Shown piece by piece: positions 16,627-25,458 of a stretch of DNA of 64,000 nt. Source of the stretch: UBA3941 sp002385665 (GTDB taxonomy: Bacteria; Bacillota; Clostridia; Caldicoprobacterales; UBA3941); the NCBI GenBank assembly GCA_050949255.1, contig JBMNFJ010000016.1:186001-250000 (forward strand), written 5' to 3'. Each line of letters opens with the position of its first letter. The first letter of the stretch is position 1. The notes below the pieces were generated by a model. The model did not search any database. It worked only from the letters and a program-made list of their open reading frames with translations, and was not told the origin of the DNA. Position numbers and translations under genes: made by a program.

Positions 16627-17847
16627 ATGAGCGAACTTATAAATAATAGAGAATATAGGCAAAAGGTGCTTAAGGAATTAATTATGGAGCTACACGATGG
16701 GAAACCCGTTGAAGAGGTAAAGGAACGCTTTGCAAAACTAATTGAGGGTGTATCCGTGGCTGAGATCTCTGAAATGGAGCAAAGCCTTATAATGGAAGGG
16801 ATGCCCATTGAAGAGGTGCAAAGGCTATGTGATGTGCATGCGGCGGTCTTCAAAGGGTCCATCGAGGATATCCATAAGCCCGTTCACATAGATGAAATCC
16901 CGGGTCACCCTATGCATACATTTAAATGGGAGAACAGGGAGATAGAAAAGAAACTGGAATCCCAGGTGGAACCTGCTTTGGTAGCCTTTAAGGACTCTGA
17001 TAGTCAGGAGAATGTCAACGGCTTACTTGAAAATATCGGGAAGCTTTTGGAGATTGATAAGCATTACAGCCGCAAAGAAAATCTGGTGTTCCCACATCTG
17101 GAGAATGCCGGGATCACAGCCCCGCCCCAGGTAATGTGGGGAGTAGACGATGAAATTCGTAATAAGCTAAAGGAAGCACATGATCTGCTTAGCAACTACA
17201 AGGGGAACAAAGAAGAAGTAGCTCAAAAGGTTGAAGGAGTGGTCGGAGATATAAAGGAGATGATATTCAAAGAAGAAAACATACTGTTTCCTTTATTAAC
17301 CGAAACCTTGACCGAAGATGAGTGGTTAACCGTCTATAGAGATAGCGACGAGATCGGTTATACCTTTATAACTCCAAGGGCAAAATGGGTACCGGAAAGG
17401 GCGGACTATGCTGAGAATACTTCCCAGCCCCATATTGAGTCCGATGTAGTACGATTTGACAGCGGAGTGTTGACGGTACATGAGATCGAGAATCTGCTTA
17501 ACCATCTACCCATAGATATCACCTTTGTAGATAAAGAGGACAGGGTAAAATATTTTTCACAAAGCAGCGAGAGGATCTTTGCAAGACCCAAGAGTGTAAT
17601 TGGAAGAACCGTGCAGAACTGCCATCCTCCCGCCAGCATGCATGTAGTAAATCAAATAGTTGAGGATTTTAAAAGCGGAGCCAAGGATCATGAGGACTTT
17701 TGGATCAGGATGGGAGAGAAGTATGTCCTAATCAGATATTTTGCCGTAAGAGATGAGAATGGGGAATATTTGGGGACCATGGAGGTTACTCAGGATATCG
17801 CACCTTTACAAAAGATCCAAGGGGAGAGAAGGCTCCTGTCCGAATGA
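16627..17847 (+). CDS. DUF438 / hemerythrin / PAS protein
   Basis: Three domains in order: DUF438 (about residues 12-80, LIMEGMPIEEVQRLCDVHA), a hemerythrin HHE domain (about 90-225) with likely diiron ligands in HPMHTF, HYSRKENLVFPHLE and EENILFPLL, and a PAS domain (about 290-395, LPIDITFVDKEDRVKYFS). This is a common anaerobe architecture thought to sense oxygen, NO or redox state; it has no output domain. It may act as an iron-based sensor or scavenger. A GGAGGAGAAAGT site precedes the ATG. It appears monocistronic and converges with the small gene at 17849. Confidence 0.9.
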   Translation: MSELINNREYRQKVLKELIMELHDGKPVEEVKERFAKLIEGVSVAEISEMEQSLIMEGMPIEEVQRLCDVHAAVFKGSIEDIHKPVHIDEIPGHPMHTFKWENREIEKKLESQVEPALVAFKDSDSQENVNGLLENIGKLLEIDKHYSRKENLVFPHLENAGITAPPQVMWGVDDEIRNKLKEAHDLLSNYKGNKEEVAQKVEGVVGDIKEMIFKEENILFPLLTETLTEDEWLTVYRDSDEIGYTFITPRAKWVPERADYAENTSQPHIESDVVRFDSGVLTVHEIENLLNHLPIDITFVDKEDRVKYFSQSSERIFARPKSVIGRTVQNCHPPASMHVVNQIVEDFKSGAKDHEDFWIRMGEKYVLIRYFAVRDENGEYLGTMEVTQDIAPLQKIQGERRLLSE

Positions 17848-17848
17848 T

Positions 17849-18202
17849 TTAAATTTTATAGATATACCACTTACAGGTCCTTAGTTCGTAGCGAATCTCA
17901 TAAAGCCTTTCTATACCGTGGACCTGGCTTCGACAGGTGAATACTATTATGGGGTTGCCAGCCAGTTTCTCTTCTTTACGGGATATGGTCTGCGCTACCT
18001 TGATAACTATATAACTGCCATCGGGTTGTTCCATCCGAAAACGAATTGGGGTGGGCAACCCATCCTGGGTAAACCAGGCAATCATTTCTATAGGTTTCAT
18101 CAGGACTTTCACAGAAATCACCACAACCGACCGGTATCGCCCCGGATAAACCTCTGATGAGTTTTCCGGGGGATAACCGTTTATATAATCAACCAGGCCC
18201 AT
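17849..18202 (-). CDS. Small protein found next to DNA polymerase IV (uncharacterised)
   Basis: No named family. The segment from MKPIEMIAWF to LRTCKWYIYKI resembles a short clostridial protein often encoded beside Y-family polymerases, with a pattern of two beta repeats and a central FTCR motif. On that basis the true start may be the ATG at 18100 (83 residues) rather than 18202 (117 residues). Neither has a good ribosome site. The longer start codon sits at the edge of a hairpin (AACCAGGCCC near 18191 with GGGCTTGGTT near 18223). It lies 75 bases downstream of dinB in the same direction, so it may share SOS control. Confidence 0.6.
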   Translation of the reverse strand: MGLVDYINGYPPENSSEVYPGRYRSVVVISVKVLMKPIEMIAWFTQDGLPTPIRFRMEQPDGSYIVIKVAQTISRKEEKLAGNPIIVFTCRSQVHGIERLYEIRYELRTCKWYIYKI

Positions 18203-18277
18203 AACCGTACTCTATATTATGCGGGCTTGGTTGATTTTATTTACATGTCAAGGGGACGTTTCGTTTGTCACCAAAAA

Positions 18278-19531
18278 TCACAATATGCTGGACATCATGG
18301 GGTATTCCTCTTCTTGTATTACACCTCCCATCATGTGACCCAGGCCTGTGTAGAGGAAGCATGAGCGCATAATGGAATCACCGCCGTATTGTTCCCTGAT
18401 CTCATCTACGGCTGTATCTAAGGCCCTTTGCTTTTCGATATCGGCTTCAAAAAAGGAAAGCTGATAGAGATCATCGCTATACAGATCCGATGCCCTTATT
18501 CCCAGATGCCGCAGCGGCTGGCCCTCCCATAGCTCATCGAACAATATACAGGCATTTTTATAAATTATATTGGTAGAATTGGTTGGCACATCCAACTTTT
18601 TTTGACGGGAAACGGATACAAAATCCCTATCTTTTATGGACACCGACAGAACGCCGGCTGACTTTCCAATATCTCGAAGTCTCATAGACACGGTTTCAGT
18701 CAGGGATAATAAGGTCTTGTGTGCAGTTTTTCGGTCTTCGGCATCGAAAGGGAGTGTGGTAGAGTTGCCCAGTCCCTTTATAGGAGGACCTCCACTAACG
18801 GGGGAATCTTCTATCCCGTTGGCAAATTTCCAAATAAGCCGGCCATGGCTTTTAAGCCATTGGCTCAACAGCTTTGGGTCAGTTGTAGCTAGCTCACCTA
18901 TAGTGAATATGCCCTTATTGCGGAGTTTGGAAGTTGTAGCCCGGCCTACCATAAATAATTCCTCTACGGGAAGTGGCCACATCTTTTCCTGTATCTCATC
19001 TATAAATAAGGTATGCACCTTATCCGGTTTTTGAAAACCCGATGCCATTTTAGCAAGAAGCTTATTGCTGGAGACACCTATATTGACTGTAAACCCTAAC
19101 TCCTTCTTAATGCGATCCTTTATCCTATGGGCAGCCTCTATTGGATCTCCCCAGTGGGTACCCATATTGGTATAATCAATAAAGACTTCGTCTATGGAGA
19201 ATCTCTGTACGGCTGGCGAATATTCTTTTAGGATAGAGACCAGAGCCTTACTGCATTGTATATATATATGATAACGGGGTGGAACAACCATCAGATGGGG
19301 GCATTTCAGCTTGGCCGAATACACGGATTCACCGGTCTGGATTTTAAATGGCTTAGTAGGAATGGATTTGGCCAGTATTATGCCATGGCGAGTAGTAGTA
19401 TCTCCCCCAACTGCCGATGGGATAGTTCGAAGATCCAGGGTAGAGCCATGCTGAAGTCGATAGACTGCTTCCCAGGATAAAAAGGCAGAATTCACATCAA
19501 TATGAAATATAATGCGATTATTGGTTTCCAT
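18278..19531 (-). CDS. dinB: DNA polymerase IV (Y-family translesion polymerase)
   Basis: The 417-residue protein has catalytic acidic residues in IFHIDVNSAFLSWEA and RFSIDEVFIDYT (SIDE motif), an HhH region (LFMVGRATTSKLRNKGIFTIGELA) and the little-finger domain at the C terminus. It copies damaged DNA at low fidelity. The fingers differ from E. coli DinB (AVGGDTTTRHGIILAKS), as in many clostridial members. A GGAGGAGG site precedes the ATG, and a perfect LexA box lies about 35 bases upstream, so it should be induced by DNA damage. Confidence 0.95.
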   Translation of the reverse strand: METNNRIIFHIDVNSAFLSWEAVYRLQHGSTLDLRTIPSAVGGDTTTRHGIILAKSIPTKPFKIQTGESVYSAKLKCPHLMVVPPRYHIYIQCSKALVSILKEYSPAVQRFSIDEVFIDYTNMGTHWGDPIEAAHRIKDRIKKELGFTVNIGVSSNKLLAKMASGFQKPDKVHTLFIDEIQEKMWPLPVEELFMVGRATTSKLRNKGIFTIGELATTDPKLLSQWLKSHGRLIWKFANGIEDSPVSGGPPIKGLGNSTTLPFDAEDRKTAHKTLLSLTETVSMRLRDIGKSAGVLSVSIKDRDFVSVSRQKKLDVPTNSTNIIYKNACILFDELWEGQPLRHLGIRASDLYSDDLYQLSFFEADIEKQRALDTAVDEIREQYGGDSIMRSCFLYTGLGHMMGGVIQEEEYPMMSSIL

Positions 19532-19564
19532 GATATTCCTCCTCCAGAGTAATATTATTATACC

Positions 19565-19578
19565 AGAACATATGTTCG
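19565..19578. promoter_or_regulatory. LexA (SOS) box upstream of dinB
   Basis: AGAACATATGTTCG fits the Gram-positive CGAACRNRYGTTYG consensus, with a perfect GAACATATGTTC palindrome at 19566-19577. It is centred about 40 bases before the dinB ATG. Confidence 0.88.
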
Positions 19579-19711
19579 GAGTAAAGAATGGAAATATTAG
19601 AAGAGCTTAAATGAAATGGCATGGGTAAGATACAATTTGATACTTGATGGGAAAATATTTATCCCGAATGTCTTTAAGGGGCGGGATCTTTTATGAAGGG
19701 AAGATATAGGC

Positions 19712-19757
19712 ATAATAAAAGAGGGCATCTCCAAATATGAAAAATGGTGATACCCCC
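19712..19757 (-). terminator. Terminator of the HPr-like gene
   Basis: On the minus strand GGGGGTATCACCA (19757-19745) pairs with TGGAGATGCCCTC (19733-19721), with one mismatch and one wobble, and is followed by TTTTATT. Confidence 0.75.
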
Positions 19758-19758
19758 T

Positions 19759-19995
19759 TTATTGGGAACGAAATTTTGCAAGCCTTGCTGCAAACTGCTT
19801 AGCATCTGCACCGCATGCAGATACGGTTACCGGATTCCATAATGCCAGGGAAAGGATCCCCAATATACTCTTACCATCGGTTACCGAATTTTTACTTTTT
19901 ACCTTTACATCACATTTATATTTGGATGCAAGTATGACAAAATCCTGGACATCAACCAACCGGTTAAGGCATATCTGTTTTTCTATACTGTACAT
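19759..19995 (-). CDS. HPr-family protein lacking the active-site histidine (Crh-like)
   Basis: The 78-residue protein aligns with HPr through ASKYKCDVKVKS and the regulatory-serine region TDGKSILGILSLAL. The His-15 region that accepts phosphate from EI (normally GxHARPA) reads NRLVDVQDF, with no His. The Ser-46 equivalent in KSILG is kept. The same combination defines Bacillus Crh, which cannot carry sugar phosphate but works in CcpA-dependent carbon control after HPr-kinase phosphorylation. Sequence around the site differs from Crh, so orthology is not implied. AGGTAGGTG precedes the ATG. Confidence 0.8.
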   Translation of the reverse strand: MYSIEKQICLNRLVDVQDFVILASKYKCDVKVKSKNSVTDGKSILGILSLALWNPVTVSACGADAKQFAARLAKFRSQ

Positions 19996-20070
19996 AAATT
20001 CACCTACCTTTAACGGTAATGCATATGTTTTACCATAGACATCGTATTAGTGTTTCAGATATTGTAAAAT

Positions 20071-20170
20071 TTCTTTGATTTGTATGCTACGAAAAAATCA
20101 TTGAATTAAGACAAGAACATATGGTCTAATTAATTATGCAATGATGGATCTTTTCGTAACATTCTAGAAA
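20071..20170. repeat. Palindromic repeat, copy A
   Basis: The core 20085-20161 is an imperfect hairpin: TGCTACGAAAA (20085-20095) pairs with TTTTCGTAACA (20151-20161), and TCATTG (20098-20103) with CAATGA (20139-20144). It matches copy B (21265-21360) at both ends and in the left flank CTTTGATT. A separate terminator-like stem, CCTCTGT (20175-20181) with ACAGAGG (20219-20225), lies next to it. The remainder of the 19996-20394 gap is AT-rich and featureless. Confidence 0.65.
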
Positions 20171-20342
20171 AAGCCCTCTGTGTCTGGGATATTGAAATCT
20201 TGGTTTATACAGAGGACCTTGGATATTGATATTATAACACCATATTAAGGGTTACAGGCTAAATATATGTTAAAACAAAAATAATTTTACAATTTGTTTC
20301 AAAAAAGACAGTAAATTTGTGCACTATAGATAGTATTTTAAA

Positions 20343-20383
20343 TAGAAAATGCCCTGCCAAACACCATAAAATTAGCAGGGCAT
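20343..20383. terminator. Terminator after the PHP gene
   Basis: ATGCCCTGC (20349-20357) pairs with GCAGGGCAT (20375-20383). On the minus strand it is followed by TTTTCTATTT. Confidence 0.7.
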
Positions 20384-20394
20384 ATCTTTTTAAA

Positions 20395-21192
20395 TTAAAC
20401 CCTACATAAGGGGAGAATATCTTCTTCAGTTAAGCCAAGGATGTTGATTGTCCTTTCCATGGCAAATAGGCTATTCATATGGTCTAGAGAATGAGCGTCG
20501 CTGCCAAAATGGAACAGGCAGCCGCATTCCTTGGCCAAAAGAAAGGGTCTGATTATGGACTCATCGTGAAATAAGTCGGTCTCCTTTCCGTAGTTGCCGG
20601 GGAAGCATCCGGCATTGAGTTCTATGCTTACACCCAATTCTGCAGCCCTTTTAAAGCAATCTCTAAATTCGTCGTCGGATATATGGGATAAAATCTCATC
20701 CACATTTTTAAAGCCCAGAGGTATAAATGGGTGGGCGATACCTGTAGCCAGATCCAATTCCAGAACCTCTTTAAAACGGTCAACCATGAGCTTGGCCACA
20801 TCTTCCGGGGAGGTTATACTTTTATCCCTTACAAAACCCTCCATATGCAGGTGGGATATGGGTATTAGAACAAAGTCCAGCTGCTTGGCGACCTCTTTGG
20901 TTATTCCTACCTTGCCGTCTCCACAGTATTCTGTCTCGCAGCCGATGAGAATTTTGACACCTAAGGTGTCCTGTGGGATTTCATCCTTAATTTTCATAAT
21001 ATGGTCAAAATCTTGGGGCTTATACCATTCAGAGGCACCGGGTACATTGCTATCCCAGAAATGGTTTGCAAAGCCTATGAGCTTTAAACCCCTATCCTTT
21101 GCCAGTCTTAAATAGTTTTCTACGGTAGCCTTAGGATCGCTTGAACAGGATGATAGATGTGTATGCACGTGAAAATCATGTTCTATTTTCAT
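20395..21192 (-). CDS. PHP-domain phosphoesterase (histidinol-phosphatase-like)
   Basis: The 265-residue TIM-like PHP hydrolase has metal-binding motifs HDFHVHTHLSSCS at the start, GFANHFWD, GCETEY, then VLIPISHLHMEG, ATGIAHPF and FHFGSDAHS. The family includes histidinol phosphatase and trinucleotide phosphodiesterases. No his genes are nearby, so the substrate is open. ATG 21192 is preferred: GAGGGG is about 8 bases upstream, while ATG 21198 lies almost on it. Both flanks carry copies of the same palindromic repeat. Confidence 0.82.
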   Translation of the reverse strand: MKIEHDFHVHTHLSSCSSDPKATVENYLRLAKDRGLKLIGFANHFWDSNVPGASEWYKPQDFDHIMKIKDEIPQDTLGVKILIGCETEYCGDGKVGITKEVAKQLDFVLIPISHLHMEGFVRDKSITSPEDVAKLMVDRFKEVLELDLATGIAHPFIPLGFKNVDEILSHISDDEFRDCFKRAAELGVSIELNAGCFPGNYGKETDLFHDESIIRPFLLAKECGCLFHFGSDAHSLDHMNSLFAMERTINILGLTEEDILPLCRV

Positions 21193-21264
21193 TACCATAC
21201 CCCTCTCTTTTTAGGTGTTTTACAACAAACATATTTCTATATCTCAGGTGTCATAAAAAATTAC

Positions 21265-21360
21265 CTTTGATTCATGTGTTGCGAAAATACATTGATTTCA
21301 TCACATGATCATATGATATACCTGATCTTGTGATGATAGGTATTTTCGCAACTAGATAGT
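21265..21360. repeat. Palindromic repeat, copy B
   Basis: GTTGCGAAAATAC (21278-21290) pairs perfectly with GTATTTTCGCAAC (21340-21352). An inner CATCACA (21299-21305) pairs with TGTGATG (21329-21335). Ends and left flank resemble copy A, with compensating changes in the stem (CTACG/CGTAA against TTGCG/CGCAA). This suggests that the paired structure rather than the sequence is conserved. Confidence 0.7.
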
Positions 21361-21674
21361 ATAATTTTTATATCATAAGTGCAAGCCTAAATTTAATTGC
21401 TTTACACCGATTCAATAAATGCATCGGATAAAACCCTAAGGTTTTATTACATTATTTGCAATTATTATATCATAAATAAAGGCAAAACGGTCTTTGGTTA
21501 TATCCATAGACTAATAATATATGGTTGATTTTAATTATGCCGTTAATATAGAATAAAAGAAACAAAAGAAACCAACTATGGATATGTTTTTCAATTCAAC
21601 GGATTTGGCTTATAGATGATGACGAAATCAATACCCGGACGAGTAAAGGAGTTTTATGAAAAGGGGGGAATAAA
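21361..21674. other. Leader region of the first fucosidase gene
   Basis: The AT-rich gap contains a small hairpin, ATAAAACC/GGTTTTAT (near 21428-21447), and a spaced inverted repeat, ATATCCATAG (21500-21509) with CTATGGATAT (21576-21585). The inverted repeat could be an operator pair or a leader stem. No gene is visible. Confidence 0.4.
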
Positions 21675-22898
21675 ATGGGCGAAGTAAAGTTGGTAAAACC
21701 AACCATGCCCCAAATGGCATGGCAGGATTTGGAGATGGGAATGTTTTGTCATTTCGGGATTAATACCTTTTGCGATCAGGAGTGGGGAGATGGCACCGAT
21801 GATCCCGCAAAATTTAATCCGAGTCAGTTGGATGCCCGGCAATGGGTTAGAACTGCTAAATCTGCGGGATTTAAATATTTTATACTTACAGCTAAGCATC
21901 ATGACGGGTTTTGTCTTTGGCCTACGGAAACTACGGATTATTCGGTTAAATCAAGTCCATGGAAGGATGGCAAAGGCGATGTAGTAGGGGAATGTGCCAA
22001 AGCCTGTCAAGAGGAAGGAATCCTCTTTGGCCTATACCTATCCCCTTGGGACAGACATGAACCCAGATATTCGGATAAGGAAGCCTACGATGATTTCTAC
22101 GCTGAACAATTGACTGAACTTCTAACAGGATATGGCCCCTTGGTAGAGGTCTGGTTCGATGGCGCAGGCTCTGAAGGGCGTCAGTATGATTGGGCAAGGA
22201 TTATAGGTTTGGTTAAAAAATATCAGCCTGAGGCTATGATCTTTAATATGGGGGCTCCAACCATAAGATGGGTGGGAAATGAAGATGGAGTTGCTCCATA
22301 CCCTTGCTGGAATACTGTCAGCGATATCAAGATCAGCATGTTTACCGATGATACCATAAAATGGGCGGATACCCCGGTCTGGTTACCGGCGGAATGCGAT
22401 GTACCTATAAGACGGAAACAGTGGTTTTGGCATCCCAACAGTGAAGAAAATCTGCTTTCCCTTGAGGAGCTAAAGGATATATACTATCGGTCCGTAGGAC
22501 ATGGAACTAATCTCTTACTCAACATTGCACCAGATGACAGGGGCCTAATTCCGGATCCGGATGCTATAAGGGCCAGGGAATTCGGTCAATGGGTGCGTGA
22601 AACCTTTTCCAATCCTATAAAGAAAGCATCGGGGACGGAGGAAGTATTGGAGATGAGCCTCGACTCACCGAGGAAGATATCCCATATTATTCTCATGGAG
22701 GATATTAAACATGGGGAGAGGGTCAGGGATTATGTACTGGACTACAAAAAGGCTGGCAAATGGGTAGAACTGGTCCGGGGCAGTGCCATAGGACATAAGA
22801 AGATCGATAGGTTCGAACCAATAATCACGGATCATGTTCGTCTCAGGGTTTTGGAGGCGGCGGACAGGCCAATTATTAGAGAATTTGCCTTGATATAA
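21675..22898 (+). CDS. GH29 alpha-L-fucosidase (first)
   Basis: The 407-residue glycosidase has the GH29 pattern: MGMFCHFGINTF near the start, FILTAKHHDGFCLWPT, GLYLSPWDRH, and the catalytic nucleophile Asp in VEVWFDGAGSEG. A C-terminal beta domain starts near residue 320. There is no signal peptide, so it acts in the cytoplasm on imported fucosides. GGGGGG lies 6 bases before the ATG. It converges on the second GH29 gene across a shared terminator. The two proteins share the core motifs but are clearly divergent, so their linkage preferences may differ. Confidence 0.9.
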   Translation: MGEVKLVKPTMPQMAWQDLEMGMFCHFGINTFCDQEWGDGTDDPAKFNPSQLDARQWVRTAKSAGFKYFILTAKHHDGFCLWPTETTDYSVKSSPWKDGKGDVVGECAKACQEEGILFGLYLSPWDRHEPRYSDKEAYDDFYAEQLTELLTGYGPLVEVWFDGAGSEGRQYDWARIIGLVKKYQPEAMIFNMGAPTIRWVGNEDGVAPYPCWNTVSDIKISMFTDDTIKWADTPVWLPAECDVPIRRKQWFWHPNSEENLLSLEELKDIYYRSVGHGTNLLLNIAPDDRGLIPDPDAIRAREFGQWVRETFSNPIKKASGTEEVLEMSLDSPRKISHIILMEDIKHGERVRDYVLDYKKAGKWVELVRGSAIGHKKIDRFEPIITDHVRLRVLEAADRPIIREFALI

Positions 22899-22958
22899 TG
22901 AAAAATAACCGGTTAGAGGGGACTTTATCGGTTAGAGATTTATTGTTGCTATAACAGA

Positions 22959-22998
22959 GGGAGATGAAGCGGGCTGTCATCCAGCTTCATCTCCCTTT
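22959..22998. terminator. Shared terminator between the two fucosidase genes
   Basis: GGGAGATGAAGC (22959-22970) pairs perfectly with GCTTCATCTCCC (22984-22995), followed by TTTG. Confidence 0.75.
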
Positions 22999-23005
22999 GC
23001 CTTAA

Positions 23006-24277
23006 TTACTCCAATTCCAATTCTACCACAGTGTCTATGTCATCTGGTAATTGTGAACTCGGTAGGTTTATAAAAGTAGCATCGCCGTAGTGCATAGAGG
23101 TCCAGGGAGTATCTATATTGACCTCAGATTTATCTGCCAGGAGGCGGGCACGTTTTACCTTGGGTTTAAGTCCTTGGACGGCTATAGGGCCAATTCCCCT
23201 GTCAAATATATGAGCATATAGCCTGTTCCCATTCTGTGTGTACCTGCCCCATTCGGGTTTAGGAAGATCGGCTATCCCACAACCGTAGATGCTGTCACCA
23301 TTTTGCTTCATCCATTCCCCGATTTCGGCCAGAATCTTCAAGGATTCCTTGGGAATTTGTCCCTTTGCATCAGGACCTACATTGAGCAGCATATTGCCGC
23401 CCTTGCTGACGCATTCCACCAAGGCGCGGATGAGCTGTTTGGGGGACTTAAAGTCCTTATCGGCTGCTGCATAACCCCAGTTGTTGTTCATAGTTATACA
23501 GGCCTCCCAAGGGATCAGCTCTCCTTTTTGATTCCTGATACCCTCCGGGGGAATGATCTGCTCAGGCGATGCAAAATCTCCGGAGTAGGGTTTGAGATCA
23601 TCGTGATCACCATGCTGGGTTAGACGGTTATCTATGATGATTCCAGGCTGGATCTTTCGTATCATTTCAACCAACCTGGTAGCCTCCCATTTTTCGCCTG
23701 TCATATCATCATATGAAAAGTCAAACCACATGATATCGATCTTTCCGTAATTTGTGACCAGTTCCTTAACCTGACCATGGAAATATTCGATATACCTGGA
23801 AAAGTCCTTATCTTTTTCTCTGTCCTTCCAATCCTCATTATCCCTCATGGGATGATGTCGGTCGCCATATGCAGGGTAATCGGGATGATGCCAGTCGATT
23901 ATGGAATAATAAAAGCCTACCTTGAGGCCTTCAGCACGGAAAGCGTCAACATATTCCTTAATCAGATCCCTTCCGGCAGGGGTATTCGTAGCCTTATAGT
24001 CTGTAAGTTGGCTATCAAAGAGACAAAAACCGTCATGGTGCTTAGCGGTCATAACGGCATATTTCATACCTGCCTCCTTGGCTGCTCTGGCCCATTCCCT
24101 GGGATTGTAATAGATAGGATCAAATTCTTCAAAAAAGGGCTGGTAGTCTTCGATGCTTATTCTTTCCTGACTGCGAACCCACTCACCTCTGGCAGGGATG
24201 GCGTAAATACCCCAATGAATAAACATACCAAACCGGTCATGCAGAAACCATTTAATACGTTCTTCCCTTGATAACAT
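23006..24277 (-). CDS. GH29 alpha-L-fucosidase (second)
   Basis: 423 residues with GH29 motifs DRFGMFIHWGIYAIPARGEW, AVMTAKHHDGFCLFDS, VGFYYSIIDWHHPDY and the nucleophile Asp in IDIMWFDFSYD. A GNMLLNVGPDAKG segment follows, then a small beta-sandwich. No signal peptide, so it is intracellular. AAGGAGGAGC precedes the ATG. Motif spelling places it with typical bacterial fucosidases more clearly than the first copy. Confidence 0.93.
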   Translation of the reverse strand: MLSREERIKWFLHDRFGMFIHWGIYAIPARGEWVRSQERISIEDYQPFFEEFDPIYYNPREWARAAKEAGMKYAVMTAKHHDGFCLFDSQLTDYKATNTPAGRDLIKEYVDAFRAEGLKVGFYYSIIDWHHPDYPAYGDRHHPMRDNEDWKDREKDKDFSRYIEYFHGQVKELVTNYGKIDIMWFDFSYDDMTGEKWEATRLVEMIRKIQPGIIIDNRLTQHGDHDDLKPYSGDFASPEQIIPPEGIRNQKGELIPWEACITMNNNWGYAAADKDFKSPKQLIRALVECVSKGGNMLLNVGPDAKGQIPKESLKILAEIGEWMKQNGDSIYGCGIADLPKPEWGRYTQNGNRLYAHIFDRGIGPIAVQGLKPKVKRARLLADKSEVNIDTPWTSMHYGDATFINLPSSQLPDDIDTVVELELE

Positions 24278-24733
24278 TTTGCTCCTCCTTATGAATTTAT
24301 TTTATTAAAAGACCATTCCGGCTATTGGATACGTCACAAAAGGAATTGAATTATGAATAATCCATGCTGATAACATGCTTGCTATATGAATCATAGAAAG
24401 TCTATACATAGATGGAAGATTATGCCCTTATGATACTAAAATATCTCGCTCAATTCAAGTGAACTTTACTATACAATCATCATAATTAATCCTCCTAATC
24501 GGTAGGGTACAAATTCCAAAAAGATATGGTATAATATAAAAGAATGGAAAATTGTATGATAGTTGTAAAGCGCACATAGACAAAATCAGGTGGATATGGG
24601 TTAAGAGGATCTTGATCCTAATGTAAAATATTATGCAATAAAAAAGGCTGTCTTTTGGCATTTTGGGCTGGGATTAAAGCAGTTATCGAATGCCTATACA
24701 TATCTTTAGTGACAAAAAAGGAGTGGGATCAAA
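24278..24733. other. Divergent intergenic region, fucosidase / SDR cluster
   Basis: 456 AT-rich bases. It must contain the minus-strand promoter of the second fucosidase and the plus-strand promoter of the SDR cluster, but neither is unambiguous by eye. No convincing gene, repeat or RNA is seen. Confidence 0.4.
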
Positions 24734-25447
24734 ATGAAGACAATACTTATTACAGGCGCAGACAGGGGAGTAGGCCTGGGAATGACAACGGTATTCCTTG
24801 AGGCTGGGTGGCGCGTATTTGCCGGACAGTATATGCCCCAATGGAAGGAACTTGAAGAGCTACATCATAAGTATCCTGATACACTGCACATAGTGGAATT
24901 GGACGTATCAAAGGACGATTCAGTAAAAAGATGTTATGATGTAATATCAAGTAAAGTCAAGTATCTTGACATGCTTGTTAGCAATGCGGGCATAGTCGGT
25001 AACGTCGGAGATATATTTGATTTGAAGGATTTTGATAAAGGCCTGAATGCTTTTAATGTAAACACCTTAGGCCCCTTCCGTATGGTACAGGCTTTCCTAC
25101 CCTTAATTGATAAAGAAGAAAGCATGAAGAGACTATGCTTCGTATCATCGGAGGCCGGCAGCATAAGTGTCAGCCATAGAAGAGATGGATTTACATATCC
25201 CATGTCAAAAACGGCTCTCAATATGGGTGTGAAACTATTATTTAAGGAATTAAGGCCAAGAGGCTTTACCTTTAGATTGTACCATCCAGGTTGGGTTAGG
25301 TCATATATGTCGGGCAAAAAAAATACTGAAGGAAAATATGAACCAATTGAGACCGCAAGATCAGCATTTATTCAGTTTACCAACGATAGCCCACGTGAGG
25401 ATGTATTATTTGTGCATGATAACGAGAATATAACTTGGCCATTTTAG
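24734..25447 (+). CDS. SDR family oxidoreductase
   Basis: The 237-residue Rossmann dehydrogenase has the cofactor motif TGADRGVGLGM at the N terminus, NAG in LVSNAGIVG, and the catalytic pair in YPMSK (Tyr-x3-Lys) after FVSSEAGS. It would oxidise or reduce a sugar or polyol hydroxyl with NAD(P). AAGGAG lies about 10 bases before the ATG. Its 3' end runs to within 12 bases of the next gene, a degenerate homologue. First gene of a six-gene accessory cluster. Confidence 0.88.
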   Translation: MKTILITGADRGVGLGMTTVFLEAGWRVFAGQYMPQWKELEELHHKYPDTLHIVELDVSKDDSVKRCYDVISSKVKYLDMLVSNAGIVGNVGDIFDLKDFDKGLNAFNVNTLGPFRMVQAFLPLIDKEESMKRLCFVSSEAGSISVSHRRDGFTYPMSKTALNMGVKLLFKELRPRGFTFRLYHPGWVRSYMSGKKNTEGKYEPIETARSAFIQFTNDSPREDVLFVHDNENITWPF

Positions 25448-25458
25448 GAGGTATGACG

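Noticed and set aside
20110..20126. Second LexA box (GAACATATGGTC) inside palindromic repeat copy A
   Set aside because: The right half-site is changed (GGTC instead of GTTC), and the sequence is explained by the repeat.
24455..24661. Minus-strand open frame between fucosidase and SDR genes
   Set aside because: Hydrophobic low-complexity product, no ribosome site, unsupported by neighbours.
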